Shown piece by piece: positions 9,843 through 18,567 of a stretch of 64,000 bases of DNA (positions within the stretch are counted from its first letter, which is position 1; every line of letters begins with the position of its first letter). Source of the stretch: Brevundimonas guildfordensis (GTDB taxonomy: Bacteria; Pseudomonadota; Alphaproteobacteria; Caulobacterales; Caulobacteraceae); NCBI RefSeq assembly GCF_014836405.1, contig NZ_JACSQU010000001.1, positions 1-64,000 on the forward strand, in the 5' to 3' direction. Made by a program: the position numbers and the translations under genes. A model generated the notes under the pieces. The model worked only from the letters and a program-made list of their open reading frames with translations. It was not told where the DNA came from and did no database searches.

Positions 9843-11234
9843 ATGTCCAAGAAGAACCTGTTGCTGGCCGCAAGCGTGATGGTCGCGCTCAGCCTTCCTG
9901 CGTCCGCCATGGCTCAGGCCCCCGCGTCTAGCGCTCCGTCGCCCACGCGGCCCGCATGGGCGCCGTCGGGCCTGCCCGACCGCATCGTGCTGAGCCCCGG
10001 CGCCGACGCCGCGCGCGAAATGGCGGTCGCCTGGCGCACGGACGGACGCCAGGTCGAGGCCGTGGCCGAACTGGTCGAGGCCATTGACGGTCCCGCCTAT
10101 GAGGAGCGCGCGCGCACCCTGACCGGCGTGTCGGTCGACGGAGCGGAGCTGAAGGGGCAGGGACGTTACCAGACGGTGCGCTTCGCCGACCTGAAGCCCG
10201 CCACCCCCTATCTCTATCGCCTCAAGGGGGCCGACGGCTGGTCCGAATGGCTGTCGTTCCGCACCGCGTCGGCCGAAGCCTCGGCGCCGTTCCGCATTCT
10301 CTATTTCGGCGACACCCAGAACAGCATCCTGTCCAAGGGCTCCCGCACCATCCGCAGCGGCCTGCTGCGCACCGCGCCGGACGTGGTGGTCCACGCCGGC
10401 GACCTGACGGGCCGATCGCATGACTGGGAGTGGGGCGAGTGGACCGCAGCCGGCGGCTACGGCTTCGCCATGCTGCCGCAGATCGTGGCCGCCGGAAACC
10501 ATGAGTACACCGACGACGACGACGGTCCTCGCCAACTGGGCCCCTTGTGGCCGGCCCAGTTCGCCCTGCCGGACAACGGCGCCGAACAGGCCTCCGAGAC
10601 CAGCTATTTCACGGACTATCAGGGCGTGCGCTTCATCGTCCTGGACGGCACCGCCGCCACCAGTCTGGGCGCCCTGGATTCCCAGACGCGCTGGCTGGAT
10701 CAGACCCTCGCCTCCAGCACGGCGCGCTGGAACATCGTGGTCCAGCATCAGCCCATCTACACCTGCGCCCGGCCCAAGGACACCGAGGCGCTGAAGGCAG
10801 CGTGGGAGCCGATCTACCGCGCCCGCAACGTCGACATGGTCCTGCAGGGCCATGATCACTGCTACAGCCGCATCACCGACGCCGAGGGCAAGGACGCCGG
10901 GGCCGCGCGCCGCGCTGCGGGCGAAGCTCAGGGGCCGGTCTATGTGGTCTCGGTCGCCGGTCCCAAGATGTACGGGCTGAACGACCGCACCCTGACCCAG
11001 CCGGACCGCGTCGCCGCCGACACCCAGCTGTATCAGACCATCGACGTCGAAGCGGGCCGCCTGCGCTACCGCGCCTATACGGCCACGGGCGGCCTCTATG
11101 ACGCCGTGGACATCGTCCGGACGGCCGAGGGCTCCAAGACCCTGCAGCAGCCGGTCGAGACCTTGCCATCGCTCCGGCTCTGCGACGGGGCCACGGGGCC
11201 GGACGGCGTCCCGTGCGTGGGCAGCGCGAAGTAA
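9843..11234 (+). CDS. Secreted metallophosphoesterase (purple acid phosphatase-like)
   Basis: The start is placed at the ATG at 9843, 6 bp after GAGGG, rather than the in-frame TTG at 9831. The 463-residue product has a signal peptide ending near AMAQA and a fibronectin-III-like N-terminal domain (about 40-140, WRTDGRQ...LKPATPYLYRL). A calcineurin-type metallophosphatase domain follows with metal-ligand motifs in order: FGDTQNS, HAGDL, AGNHEY, QHQP and QGHDHCY. This order is that of purple acid phosphatase-like enzymes that hydrolyse phosphomonoesters in the periplasm or outside. It sits between a TonB receptor and a PhoA-type phosphatase, which suggests phosphate or phospho-compound scavenging. 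Confidence 0.9.
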   Translation: MSKKNLLLAASVMVALSLPASAMAQAPASSAPSPTRPAWAPSGLPDRIVLSPGADAAREMAVAWRTDGRQVEAVAELVEAIDGPAYEERARTLTGVSVDGAELKGQGRYQTVRFADLKPATPYLYRLKGADGWSEWLSFRTASAEASAPFRILYFGDTQNSILSKGSRTIRSGLLRTAPDVVVHAGDLTGRSHDWEWGEWTAAGGYGFAMLPQIVAAGNHEYTDDDDGPRQLGPLWPAQFALPDNGAEQASETSYFTDYQGVRFIVLDGTAATSLGALDSQTRWLDQTLASSTARWNIVVQHQPIYTCARPKDTEALKAAWEPIYRARNVDMVLQGHDHCYSRITDAEGKDAGAARRAAGEAQGPVYVVSVAGPKMYGLNDRTLTQPDRVAADTQLYQTIDVEAGRLRYRAYTATGGLYDAVDIVRTAEGSKTLQQPVETLPSLRLCDGATGPDGVPCVGSAK

Positions 11235-11274
11235 CCGGCGCGACAGTTGTAATCCTTAAGGACTAGCCATTCTC

Positions 11275-12471
11275 ATGACGAACCTCTCTCGCCGGCTTCT
11301 GGCCTGCGCCCTCACGGCTTCCCTGGCCTTTGCCGCCGGGGCTCCGGCCTGGGCGGGTGAAGCGGCGCCCAATCGTATGGCCGCCCAGGGCGTCGACGCC
11401 TCGCCCGCGCGTGCGAAGAATATCATCCTGTTCCTGGCTGACGCCGGCGGCGTCTCGACGCTCAACGCCGCCAGCCTGATGGCCTATGGCGAACCGTTGA
11501 AGCTGCACATTCAACAGTGGCCCCACCTGGGGTTGAGCGAGACATCGCCGGTCGACCAGTTCGTGTCGGATTCGGCCAACGGCATGTCCTCGATCATGAC
11601 CGGGGTGAAGACGCGCAACGGAGTGATCAGTCAGACCCCGGACGCCGTGCGCGGCCGTCAGGACGGCGCCCCGGCCAAGACCCTGCTGGAGTACGCCGAG
11701 GAACGCGGCCTGCGCACCGGCGTGATCTCCAGCCAGTCGATCGCCGACGCCACGCCGGCGGCGACCTACGCCCACTCCAATGATCGCGCAAAGTGGGGGG
11801 AGATCTTCCCGCAAGCCTTCACGCCGCGCTTCGGCGACGGGGTGGACGTCCTGTTCGGCGCCGGCCGTCAGAAGATCGGCGAGCAACTGGCCGCCAAGGG
11901 CTCAAGCTTCGAGGCGCTGAGCCAGACGCATGACCGGCCGATCTACGCCCGCCTGGACGAGGCGCCCGCATCGAACACCCGGCCCGTGGTCGTGGGCGAT
12001 CAGATGGACGTGCGCGCGGCCACGTTGAGGGCTTTGGACCTGCTGCAGGCGGCGCCTGAGGGCTATCTGCTGGTGGTCGAGTGGGACGCGCATACGGATG
12101 ACGCGCGCAAGGGTCTCCAGAACATTGCGGACTTTGACCGCCTGATCGCGGAGGTCGAGGGCCGCGTCGACCTGAGCGACACCCTGCTGCTGTTCACCGC
12201 CGACCACTCCTTCGGCCTGCAGGTGGACGGCGGCCGCCGAGGCGAGCCTGTGCTGGAAGGCTACGACGCCTGGAAGGCCGCCGGAAGCGATGAGGATATC
12301 GTCCGTCTGGAGAACGTCCTGGTCAACCGCACCCATACGGCGGAGGAGGTTCCGGCCCTGGCCATCGGCGCCGGCGCAGACGGCGTGCGCGGCTATTTCC
12401 CCAACACTCGGCTCTTCCATGTGATGATGGAGGCCTGGGGCTGGGGCGCAGCTGACCATCCTACGCGCTGA
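11275..12471 (+). CDS. PhoA-type alkaline phosphatase, secreted
   Basis: The 398-residue product has a signal peptide (RRLLACALTASLAFAAGAPA). It then shows the alkaline phosphatase core: NIILFLADAGG (first metal Asp), VSDSANGMSS with the nucleophile Ser at residue 100, TADHSFGL and HTAEEVP. Compared with E. coli PhoA, the second metal segment is shortened: EWDAHTDDA replaces the longer E-x4-D-x3-H spacing. I recall this shortened form in other alphaproteobacterial members, so activity is likely kept. It should release inorganic phosphate from phosphomonoesters in the periplasm. It lies 40 bp after the metallophosphoesterase and ends in a hairpin terminator at 12518-12555. Confidence 0.88.
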   Translation: MTNLSRRLLACALTASLAFAAGAPAWAGEAAPNRMAAQGVDASPARAKNIILFLADAGGVSTLNAASLMAYGEPLKLHIQQWPHLGLSETSPVDQFVSDSANGMSSIMTGVKTRNGVISQTPDAVRGRQDGAPAKTLLEYAEERGLRTGVISSQSIADATPAATYAHSNDRAKWGEIFPQAFTPRFGDGVDVLFGAGRQKIGEQLAAKGSSFEALSQTHDRPIYARLDEAPASNTRPVVVGDQMDVRAATLRALDLLQAAPEGYLLVVEWDAHTDDARKGLQNIADFDRLIAEVEGRVDLSDTLLLFTADHSFGLQVDGGRRGEPVLEGYDAWKAAGSDEDIVRLENVLVNRTHTAEEVPALAIGAGADGVRGYFPNTRLFHVMMEAWGWGAADHPTR

Positions 12472-12517
12472 CAAGAGTCCGCGATGGCGCTCGACGCCTA
12501 GCTGATTTTCTTCGTGT

Positions 12518-12555
12518 AAGCCCGCTATCCAACAGGATGGCGGGCTTCATTGTAT
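12518..12555 (+). terminator. Terminator after the alkaline phosphatase gene
   Basis: A 13-bp stem with one G-T pair (12518-12530 with 12535-12547) encloses an AACA loop, followed by the T-rich CATTGTATT. It separates the phosphatase unit from the catabolic island. Confidence 0.7.
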
Positions 12556-12662
12556 TGGGACCACGCCCCGAGACGCATTGTTTTCACTGTCTGGCAGGTC
12601 AGAGCGTGGGACCGCGGGACGACTTCGCGGCCTCTGCGCCCGCTAGCCACGCACCGCATGAT

Positions 12663-12678
12663 TTCATCAATCGATTAA
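12663..12678. promoter_or_regulatory. Operator candidate 1 of the TTAATC-N4-GATTAA family
   Basis: On the minus strand it reads TTAATC-GATT-GATGAA, 11 of 12 consensus positions. It lies 85 bp upstream of the DUF35 gene, the first gene of the island's leftmost operon. Confidence 0.65.
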
Positions 12679-12763
12679 TCACAAAATGACGAGCGACGCG
12701 TTTGCGTCCTTGTTCCTTAAATCTAATGTCGTTAGCCTCTCTGGAACTGCGGGAGCTGACGGC

Positions 12764-13171
12764 ATGGAGATTGCCTTGAAGGGACTGGGTAACGACGCCA
12801 ATTATTGGCAAGCGCTGGGCGAGGGCCGGCTGTCCCTGCCGAAATGCGCGGGCTGCAAGCGCTGGTGCTGGCCGGCGCCGTTCCGGTGTTCCGACTGCGG
12901 AAGCTGGGATTTCGACTGGCAGGACGTCGAAATGGCCGGCGAGGTCTATGCCTGGACGCGCGTCCGTCACCCGTTCGGCGGGGCGGAAGCCTTGGGCCTG
13001 CCCTATGTGGTCGCCTCCATCGCCTTGCCCGCGGCCAATGGTATCCGCCTGTTCGGTCTGTTGGAGCCCGGGGATGACGCGGCCATCGGCCTGAAGGTGG
13101 CCGGCAAGGTCCGCACCAACCGCGCTTTCGAACGAGATGTTCTCGCCATTAGCTGGAGGCCCGTCGCATGA
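12764..13171 (+). CDS. DUF35 OB-fold zinc-ribbon protein, partner of a thiolase-like aldolase
   Basis: I chose the ATG at 12764 (GGGAG upstream) over the in-frame ATG at 12686, because the first 26 residues of the longer form are unlike the family and would start only 8 bp after the operator. The 135-residue product has a rubredoxin-like zinc ribbon with C28, C31, C42 and C45 (PKCAGCKRW, RCSDC), followed by an OB fold. DUF35 proteins bind acyl-CoA and form obligate complexes with thiolase-fold proteins, as ChsH2 does with the Ltp2 retro-aldolase in steroid side-chain degradation. The stop overlaps the next start (ATGA), so the two are translationally coupled. Confidence 0.88.
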   Translation: MEIALKGLGNDANYWQALGEGRLSLPKCAGCKRWCWPAPFRCSDCGSWDFDWQDVEMAGEVYAWTRVRHPFGGAEALGLPYVVASIALPAANGIRLFGLLEPGDDAAIGLKVAGKVRTNRAFERDVLAISWRPVA

Positions 13172-14334
13172 GCACGCCGCGATTTCCCGTGAGCACGGCT
13201 GTCGTCGGCCTGGGCGTGCGCCAGTACAAGCGGGGCGCCGCACCGATGTCCGAGCATGGCGTGCTGGTGCGCGCCATCGTCGACGCCTGTGAGGACGCCG
13301 GGCTGGACCCCGCCGACATCGACGGCTTCGTCACCTATGGAGACGACAAGAACGAGCCGGTGCGGCTGATGACCGATCTCGGCACGAAGGAACTGTGCTG
13401 GTCCACCCAGGTATTCGGCGGCGGCGGCGGCGGCATCGCTGCGGCCTTCGGCGCGGCGGCGGCGGCCATCATCAGCGGTCAAGCCAAGACGGTGGCGGTG
13501 TTTCGCGCCCTGGTTCAGGACAACAGCGGCCGACTGTCGGCGGCGGTCATGGCTCACCATCTCACGGACTACATCGTCGGAGTGGGCCTGACGGCCCCGG
13601 CGGTGGAGTGCGCCATGCGCGCCCAACGGATGCTGGAGCATCACGGCGTGCCGCGTCAGTGCATGGAGGACATGGTGCGCGCCTCCTATTACCATGGCGC
13701 GCGCAACCCTAAGGCGGTCGGCTACGGCAAGGAGTTGGACGTGGAGGCCTATCGGTCCTCGCGCGTCATCGCCGAACCCTTCCATCTGTTCGACTGCAGC
13801 CGAGAGAACGACGGGGCCGGCGTGGCCATCCTGACCTCGGCTGAGCGCGCGCGCGATCTGAAGCAGAAGCCGGTCTATCTCAAGGGTGTGGCTCAGGGCG
13901 CGGGCAAGGGCTGGGGCGACCTGCTGCAAAACGACGAGCATTACGCCTCGGCCGGCTTTGCGTCGGTGGCGCGGCGGCTGTGGGAGCAGACCGGACTGAC
14001 TCCGGCGGACATCGACGTGGTCCAGGTCTATGAGAACTTCAGCGCCCAGGGCATCGCCTCACTGATCGACCACGGCTTCTGCACCTATGAGAACGTCGCC
14101 GAGGTGGTGCGCTACGAAAACCTGATCGCGCCGACTGGCAAGCTGCCGGTGAACACCGGGGGCGGCAATCTGGCCCAGGGCTTCATCCATGGCATCGGCA
14201 CGGCCATCGAGGCGGTTGAGCAGTTGCGCGGCACCTCGGCCAATCCTGTCCCGGGCGCGCGCTACTCTCTGCTGGCAGGCGGCCCCGGGGTGCCCACGGT
14301 CAGCTCGGCCGTCTTCTCCGTCGATACCGAGTAA
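13168..14334 (+). CDS. Thiolase-fold (SCP-x/Ltp2-like) protein without the nucleophilic Cys, likely retro-aldolase
   Basis: The 388-residue product has the SCP-x thiolase fold. At the place of the thiolase nucleophile it reads STQVFGGGGGGIAAA, with no cysteine. Late motifs are typical of the Ltp group: VQVYENFSAQG with a Tyr, and LPVNTGGGNLAQGFIHGIG with a His. Ltp2, the steroid aldolase, also lacks the Cys and uses tyrosines, working only with a DUF35 partner. Here a DUF35 gene overlaps by 4 bp upstream. I infer a retro-aldol cleavage of a beta-hydroxyacyl-CoA that removes a short acyl-CoA and leaves a ketone. A biosynthetic condensing role is possible but less likely in this context. Confidence 0.8.
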   Translation: MSTPRFPVSTAVVGLGVRQYKRGAAPMSEHGVLVRAIVDACEDAGLDPADIDGFVTYGDDKNEPVRLMTDLGTKELCWSTQVFGGGGGGIAAAFGAAAAAIISGQAKTVAVFRALVQDNSGRLSAAVMAHHLTDYIVGVGLTAPAVECAMRAQRMLEHHGVPRQCMEDMVRASYYHGARNPKAVGYGKELDVEAYRSSRVIAEPFHLFDCSRENDGAGVAILTSAERARDLKQKPVYLKGVAQGAGKGWGDLLQNDEHYASAGFASVARRLWEQTGLTPADIDVVQVYENFSAQGIASLIDHGFCTYENVAEVVRYENLIAPTGKLPVNTGGGNLAQGFIHGIGTAIEAVEQLRGTSANPVPGARYSLLAGGPGVPTVSSAVFSVDTE

Positions 14335-14338
14335 GCGG

Positions 14339-15202
14339 ATGACGGGCGAAGGTTCCGGCACACGCACCTATGGCTCCAGCGGCGGGGTCAGCATCGTCGC
14401 GGACGGCGGCGGCCCCGAGGGGGCGCCGACGGTGCTTCTGATGCATGGCGGCGGCCAGACGCGCCACAGTTGGTCAGGCGCTATGAACTCGCTGGTCGAG
14501 CGGGGCTATCGCGTCGTCAACTATGACGCGCGCGGCCATGGCGACAGCAGTTGGGCCGAGGACGGGGCCTATGCCCTGGACGATCGCGTGGACGACGTGC
14601 GCGCGGTGCTGGGCGCTTCGCAGTCGCCGTTCGCCCTGGTCGGCGCTTCACTGGGCGGGGCAACGGCCGTCCATGCCGTAGCGTCGGGTCTGGCGGCGTC
14701 CGCCGTCGTCATGGTGGACATCGTGCCGGACCCGGAACCGCTAGGCATCGGCCGCATCGCTGACTTCATGAACAGCCATCTGGACGGCTTCGCTGATCTG
14801 GACGAGGCGGCGGACGCGGTCGCCGCCTATAATCCCGAACGCCCCCGACCCAAGGACGCAAGCGGGCTGATGCGTAATCTCCGCCGGCGAGACAACGGAC
14901 GCCTCTACTGGCACTGGGACCCGCGGATTCTGAAGGACCCGACGGGGCAGAAGGCCATTATTCGTCGCTCGGCCGAGGCGGCTGCAGCGGCTGATCCTCC
15001 GCCATTTCTCCTGGTGCGCGGCCTGCACAGCGATGTGGTCAGCGACGCCGGCGTGGCGTCCTTCCGGGCGCTGATGCCGGAACTGGAGGTCGTCGACGTG
15101 GCGGGCGCGGGCCATATGGTCGCCGGCGACCGCAATGACGCCTTCAACGCCGGCGTGATCGATTTCCTAGCGCGCAAAATGCCGCCGGAGCGGTCGGCAT
15201 GA
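14339..15202 (+). CDS. Alpha/beta hydrolase
   Basis: The 287-residue product starts at the ATG at 14339, 4 bp after the preceding stop. It carries HGGGQTRHSW (oxyanion region), YDARGHGDS, the nucleophile elbow VGASLGG, an acid in LHSDVVSD and the catalytic His in GAGHMVAGD. This is the MhpC/haloperoxidase-like branch, which includes C-C bond hydrolases, esterases and lactonases. Its place between the aldolase pair and an SDR in one tight operon suggests hydrolysis of an ester, lactone or CoA thioester in the pathway. The stop overlaps the SDR start (ATGA). The substrate is unknown. Confidence 0.85.
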   Translation: MTGEGSGTRTYGSSGGVSIVADGGGPEGAPTVLLMHGGGQTRHSWSGAMNSLVERGYRVVNYDARGHGDSSWAEDGAYALDDRVDDVRAVLGASQSPFALVGASLGGATAVHAVASGLAASAVVMVDIVPDPEPLGIGRIADFMNSHLDGFADLDEAADAVAAYNPERPRPKDASGLMRNLRRRDNGRLYWHWDPRILKDPTGQKAIIRRSAEAAAAADPPPFLLVRGLHSDVVSDAGVASFRALMPELEVVDVAGAGHMVAGDRNDAFNAGVIDFLARKMPPERSA

Positions 15203-15954
15203 GCGTGGATTTGCACGGACATGTGGCCCTGGTGACGGGGGCCAGCGCCGGTCTGGGGCGTCATTTCGCCAAGACTCTGGCGCGGGCGGGCGCGGCGGTG
15301 GTGCTGTGTGCGCGCCGCCTGGAGGTTCTCGAAGGCCTGGCCGAAGAGATCCGCGCGGAGGGCGGCAGGGCGCTTCCCCTCGCGCTCGATCTGTCCGACG
15401 CCTCGGCCATGGCCGGGGTGTTCGACGCCGCCGAGGCGACCTTTGGCACGGTGGATATCCTGATCAACAACGCTGGCGTGGCGGATGGCAAATACGCCAC
15501 CCGCATGACGCTGGACGAGGTGGATCATGTGCTGGCGATCAATGTCCGCGCGCCCTTCCTGATGGCGACGGAGACGGCGCGCCGGCTGATGGCGGCTGAA
15601 AAGCCCGGCCGGATCGTCAACCTCTCGTCGGTCGCGGCCTATGCCTATACGCACAAGAGCGCGGCGGCTCTCTATGCCTCGACCAAGGCGGCGGTGGTGA
15701 AGATGACCGAGGTCCTGGCGATCGAATGGTCGGCGCAGCGGATCAACGTCAACGCCATCGCGCCGGGCCTGTTCAGGTCGGAAATGAGCGCCGGATACCT
15801 TGAACGGGCAGGCGACTTCACCGGGCGTTTCCCGCGCGGGCGGGTCGGCGAGCCTGAGCATCTGGAAAGCACCCTGCTTTACCTGGTCGATCCGGCCTCC
15901 AGCTTCGTGACCGGCACGACCATCATCGTCGACGACGCCCAACAGGGACGGTAG
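15199..15954 (+). CDS. Short-chain dehydrogenase/reductase
   Basis: A classical SDR of 251 residues: TGASAGLGRHF cofactor motif, NNAG at about residue 90, catalytic Ser in VNLSSVAA and the YASTK Tyr-Lys pair. An Arg pair follows the first glycine motif (CARRLEV), which suggests NADP(H). It should interconvert a hydroxyl and a keto group, free or on a CoA ester. It is coupled to the alpha/beta hydrolase by a 4-bp overlap and lies 3 bp before the ferredoxin reductase gene. Confidence 0.9.
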   Translation: MSVDLHGHVALVTGASAGLGRHFAKTLARAGAAVVLCARRLEVLEGLAEEIRAEGGRALPLALDLSDASAMAGVFDAAEATFGTVDILINNAGVADGKYATRMTLDEVDHVLAINVRAPFLMATETARRLMAAEKPGRIVNLSSVAAYAYTHKSAAALYASTKAAVVKMTEVLAIEWSAQRINVNAIAPGLFRSEMSAGYLERAGDFTGRFPRGRVGEPEHLESTLLYLVDPASSFVTGTTIIVDDAQQGR

Positions 15955-15957
15955 GCC

Positions 15958-17187
15958 ATGCAACATTTCGACACCCTGATCGTCGGCGGCGGGCATGCCG
16001 GCGCGAGCGCGGCCGCCTCGCTGCGGCAGCTTGGATATGAGGGCAGCGTCGCCATTCTCGGCGCCGAGCCCGTGGCCCCCTATGAGCGACCGCCGCTGTC
16101 CAAGGACTATCTGTCGGGCGAGAAGACGTTTGACCGTCTGCTGATCCGGCCCGAGGCCTTCTGGGCCGAGCGGAACGTCGAACTTCTGCTGGGTAGGGTG
16201 GCAGAGCGGGTCGCGCCGCACGAGCACCAGGTGACGACGGCGGACGGCGAAACCTTCACCTACGGTCAGCTGATCTGGGCGACCGGGGGGCGACCACGGC
16301 GGTTGAGCTGCAGCGGCGGCGACCTGGCGGGAGTGCACAGCGTGCGCACCCGCGCCGACGTCGACCAGATGACGGCGGAACTGGATGCGGTGCGTCAGGT
16401 CGTCATTGTCGGCGGGGGCTATATCGGCCTTGAGGCTGCGGCGGTCCTGACCAAGCTGGGCAAGTCGGTGGTGCTGCTGGAGGCGTTGGACCGGGTGCTG
16501 GCGCGGGTCGCGGGCGAGCCCCTGTCGCGCTTCTTCGAGACCGAACACCGCGCGCGCGGCGTTGATCTGCGTCTTGGGGCGGCGGTCGACTGCATCACGG
16601 AGGAGGGCGGTCGGGCCAGCGGCGTGAAGCTGACGGACGGCCAGATCATTCCGGCACAGATGGTCATCGTGGGCATCGGCGTCATTCCGGCGGTCGAGCC
16701 GCTGCTGGAGGCGGGCGCCGCAGGGGGCAACGGCGTCGCTGTCGACGCCCATTGCCGAACGAGTCTTCCCGACATCTACGCCATCGGCGACTGCGCGCTG
16801 CACGCCAACCGCTTCGCCCAGGGCGCGGAAATCCGGCTGGAGTCGGTCCAGAACGCCAACGATCAGGCCAAGGTCGCGGCCAAGGCGAGCATGGGCGATC
16901 CGGCGGCCTATGACGCCATCCCCTGGTTCTGGTCGGATCAGTACGACCTCAAGCTCCAGACGATCGGCCTGCTGACCGGGCACGACTCCTGGGTGGTCCG
17001 GGGCGATCCGGGCTCGCGCAGCTTCTCGGTGGTCTACCTGCGCGGCGACGTGATCTGCGCCATCGACTGCGTCAACGCAGTCAAGGACTACGTCCAGGCG
17101 CGCCGCCTGATTACCGAAGGAGTGTCGATAGATCGCGCCGCGCTGAGCGATTCCGATGTCGCTCTGAAGGACCTCGCGCCATCGTGA
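15958..17187 (+). CDS. FAD-dependent ferredoxin reductase of the P450/Rieske electron chain
   Basis: The 409-residue product matches putidaredoxin/rhodocoxin reductases. It has an N-terminal FAD motif (LIVGGGHAGASAAASLR), the YERPPLSKDYL signature, a central NAD motif (VVIVGGGYIGLEAA) and the second FAD contact (DIYAIGDCA). It would pass electrons from NADH to the [2Fe-2S] ferredoxin at 24745, which in turn feeds the P450 at 20079 and perhaps the Rieske oxygenase at 17258. Reductase, P450 and ferredoxin are not adjacent, but all lie in the same set of operons and form a complete class I system. Confidence 0.92.
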   Translation: MQHFDTLIVGGGHAGASAAASLRQLGYEGSVAILGAEPVAPYERPPLSKDYLSGEKTFDRLLIRPEAFWAERNVELLLGRVAERVAPHEHQVTTADGETFTYGQLIWATGGRPRRLSCSGGDLAGVHSVRTRADVDQMTAELDAVRQVVIVGGGYIGLEAAAVLTKLGKSVVLLEALDRVLARVAGEPLSRFFETEHRARGVDLRLGAAVDCITEEGGRASGVKLTDGQIIPAQMVIVGIGVIPAVEPLLEAGAAGGNGVAVDAHCRTSLPDIYAIGDCALHANRFAQGAEIRLESVQNANDQAKVAAKASMGDPAAYDAIPWFWSDQYDLKLQTIGLLTGHDSWVVRGDPGSRSFSVVYLRGDVICAIDCVNAVKDYVQARRLITEGVSIDRAALSDSDVALKDLAPS

Positions 17188-17220
17188 CAGCTTTATCTAT
17201 TGCCATTAGGTAAGCGCATG

Positions 17221-17236
17221 CTAATCGTGTGATTAA
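17221..17236. promoter_or_regulatory. Operator candidate 2 of the TTAATC-N4-GATTAA family
   Basis: CTAATC-GTGT-GATTAA, 11 of 12 consensus positions. It lies 21 bp before the Rieske oxygenase start in a 70-bp gap, so a bound protein would probably block transcription of that gene from its own promoter. Confidence 0.7.
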
Positions 17237-17257
17237 ATCGTTACGAAGGGCATTGGC

Positions 17258-18442
17258 ATGAACCAGGTTTCCGAAATCGCCACGGCGCCGAAGCGCCGGA
17301 TCACGAGCTTGAAGGCGCTGAACCCCAACCTGCAGGCGGCGATCCGACGGATCCCCGCCGAACGCGACGCCTACACGGATCCCGCCGCCGAGACGCGACC
17401 GAATGCGATCTTCACCAGCCAGGCGCACTTCGATCTCGAGCAGGAAAAGATCTTCAAGCGCTTTCCAGTCCCGGTGACCCTGTCGGCCCTGCTGGCGGAG
17501 CCGGGCACGGTGATCGCCAATGACGGCTACGGAATTCCTCTGCTGGTGACGCGGGCGCGTGATGGGGTGGTGCGCGCCTTCGTCAACGCCTGCCAGCACA
17601 AGGGGTCCAAGATCGTCGAGGACTGCGAAGTGCACAAACAGGGCCGCCTGACCTGCCCGTATCACGCGTGGACCTACGGTCTGGACGGCAAGCTGGTCGG
17701 CGTGGCGCGCGCCGACATGTTCAAGGATCTGGACAAGTCGGAGCGCGGCTTGAAGGAGCTGCCCGCGCGCGAGTGGGGCGGCGTGATCTACGTCCAGCTG
17801 GACGGCGGCGAGCCGGACTGGTCGAACCTGTCGGATCAGGTGGCGGAAGATTTCGAGTCGCTGGGTATCCCCACTGCCCACGTCTATGGCCGAAAGACCT
17901 TTGAGCTGAAGGCCAACTGGAAGCTGGTTCTGGAACCCTTCCTCGAGGGCTATCACGTCCAGCGCCTGCACGCGGCGTCCATCGGCGATCTCTTTGTGGA
18001 CGCGCCCAACATCGTCGACATGTTCGGCCCCAACGTTCGTCAGTTGTCCGGCCGGATCGGCTACGAGCCGTCGATGCTGGACGAGGACGCAGACGCCAAC
18101 ATCCACAAGCTGATCACCCACGCCTATACCGGCTTCCCGAACTGCGTCGTGATCACGAGCCAGTACTACATCAGCGTCATGCTGCTGAAGCCTAAGGGTG
18201 TGGATCAAACTACCGTCGAATACTTCATGCTGACGCCTGGGCCGGCTGAAACGCCCAAGGCCAAGGAGGTTTTCGAACGGTCCTACGAGCTGATCGTCAA
18301 GGTCTTCGGCGGCGAGGATTTCCGCGCCGCAGAGATCAGCCAGGCCGGTCTGAGTGCGGGCGTGCCTGAAACGACGCTGTATTGCGGACTCGAGGAGAAC
18401 ATCATCCGCTATTACGAGCATCTCGAAGCCCTAATGAAGTAA
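17258..18442 (+). CDS. Rieske non-heme iron oxygenase, alpha subunit
   Basis: The 394-residue product has the Rieske cluster ligands C112-x-H114 (ACQHKGS) and C133-x2-H136 (TCPYHAW). The mononuclear iron site has H233 and H238 in LEGYHVQRLHA, with a nearby acidic bridge residue. No beta subunit gene is near, so it is probably a homomeric alpha-only oxygenase, as KshA-type and O-demethylating enzymes are. It hydroxylates or demethylates an unactivated carbon using electrons from a ferredoxin or reductase. The ATG at 17258 follows AAGGGC. An operator candidate lies directly upstream, so the gene can be controlled apart from the operon before it. Confidence 0.92.
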   Translation: MNQVSEIATAPKRRITSLKALNPNLQAAIRRIPAERDAYTDPAAETRPNAIFTSQAHFDLEQEKIFKRFPVPVTLSALLAEPGTVIANDGYGIPLLVTRARDGVVRAFVNACQHKGSKIVEDCEVHKQGRLTCPYHAWTYGLDGKLVGVARADMFKDLDKSERGLKELPAREWGGVIYVQLDGGEPDWSNLSDQVAEDFESLGIPTAHVYGRKTFELKANWKLVLEPFLEGYHVQRLHAASIGDLFVDAPNIVDMFGPNVRQLSGRIGYEPSMLDEDADANIHKLITHAYTGFPNCVVITSQYYISVMLLKPKGVDQTTVEYFMLTPGPAETPKAKEVFERSYELIVKVFGGEDFRAAEISQAGLSAGVPETTLYCGLEENIIRYYEHLEALMK

Positions 18443-18567
18443 GCAATCGGTTTTCCGGCGCTTTCTCGGACGTGAGTGTGGTTATCAAGTATTAGTCTGT
18501 CTTCACGGAGCGCATGGCATGCTGGCGATAGATCAGCGCCTGCGCCCCGTGTCCTGGGGAGGAATAT
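18443..18567. other. Gap before the acyl-CoA synthetase gene
   Basis: No gene is supported. A strong ribosome site, GGGGAGG, lies just before the ATG at 18568. No good operator match was found; a GTTATC segment near 18480 is a poor half-site only. Transcription may continue from the Rieske gene. Confidence 0.4.

Noticed and set aside
12686..12763. Longer N-terminus of the DUF35 protein
   Set aside because: The extra 26 residues are not family-like and have no ribosome site; GGGAG supports the ATG at 12764.
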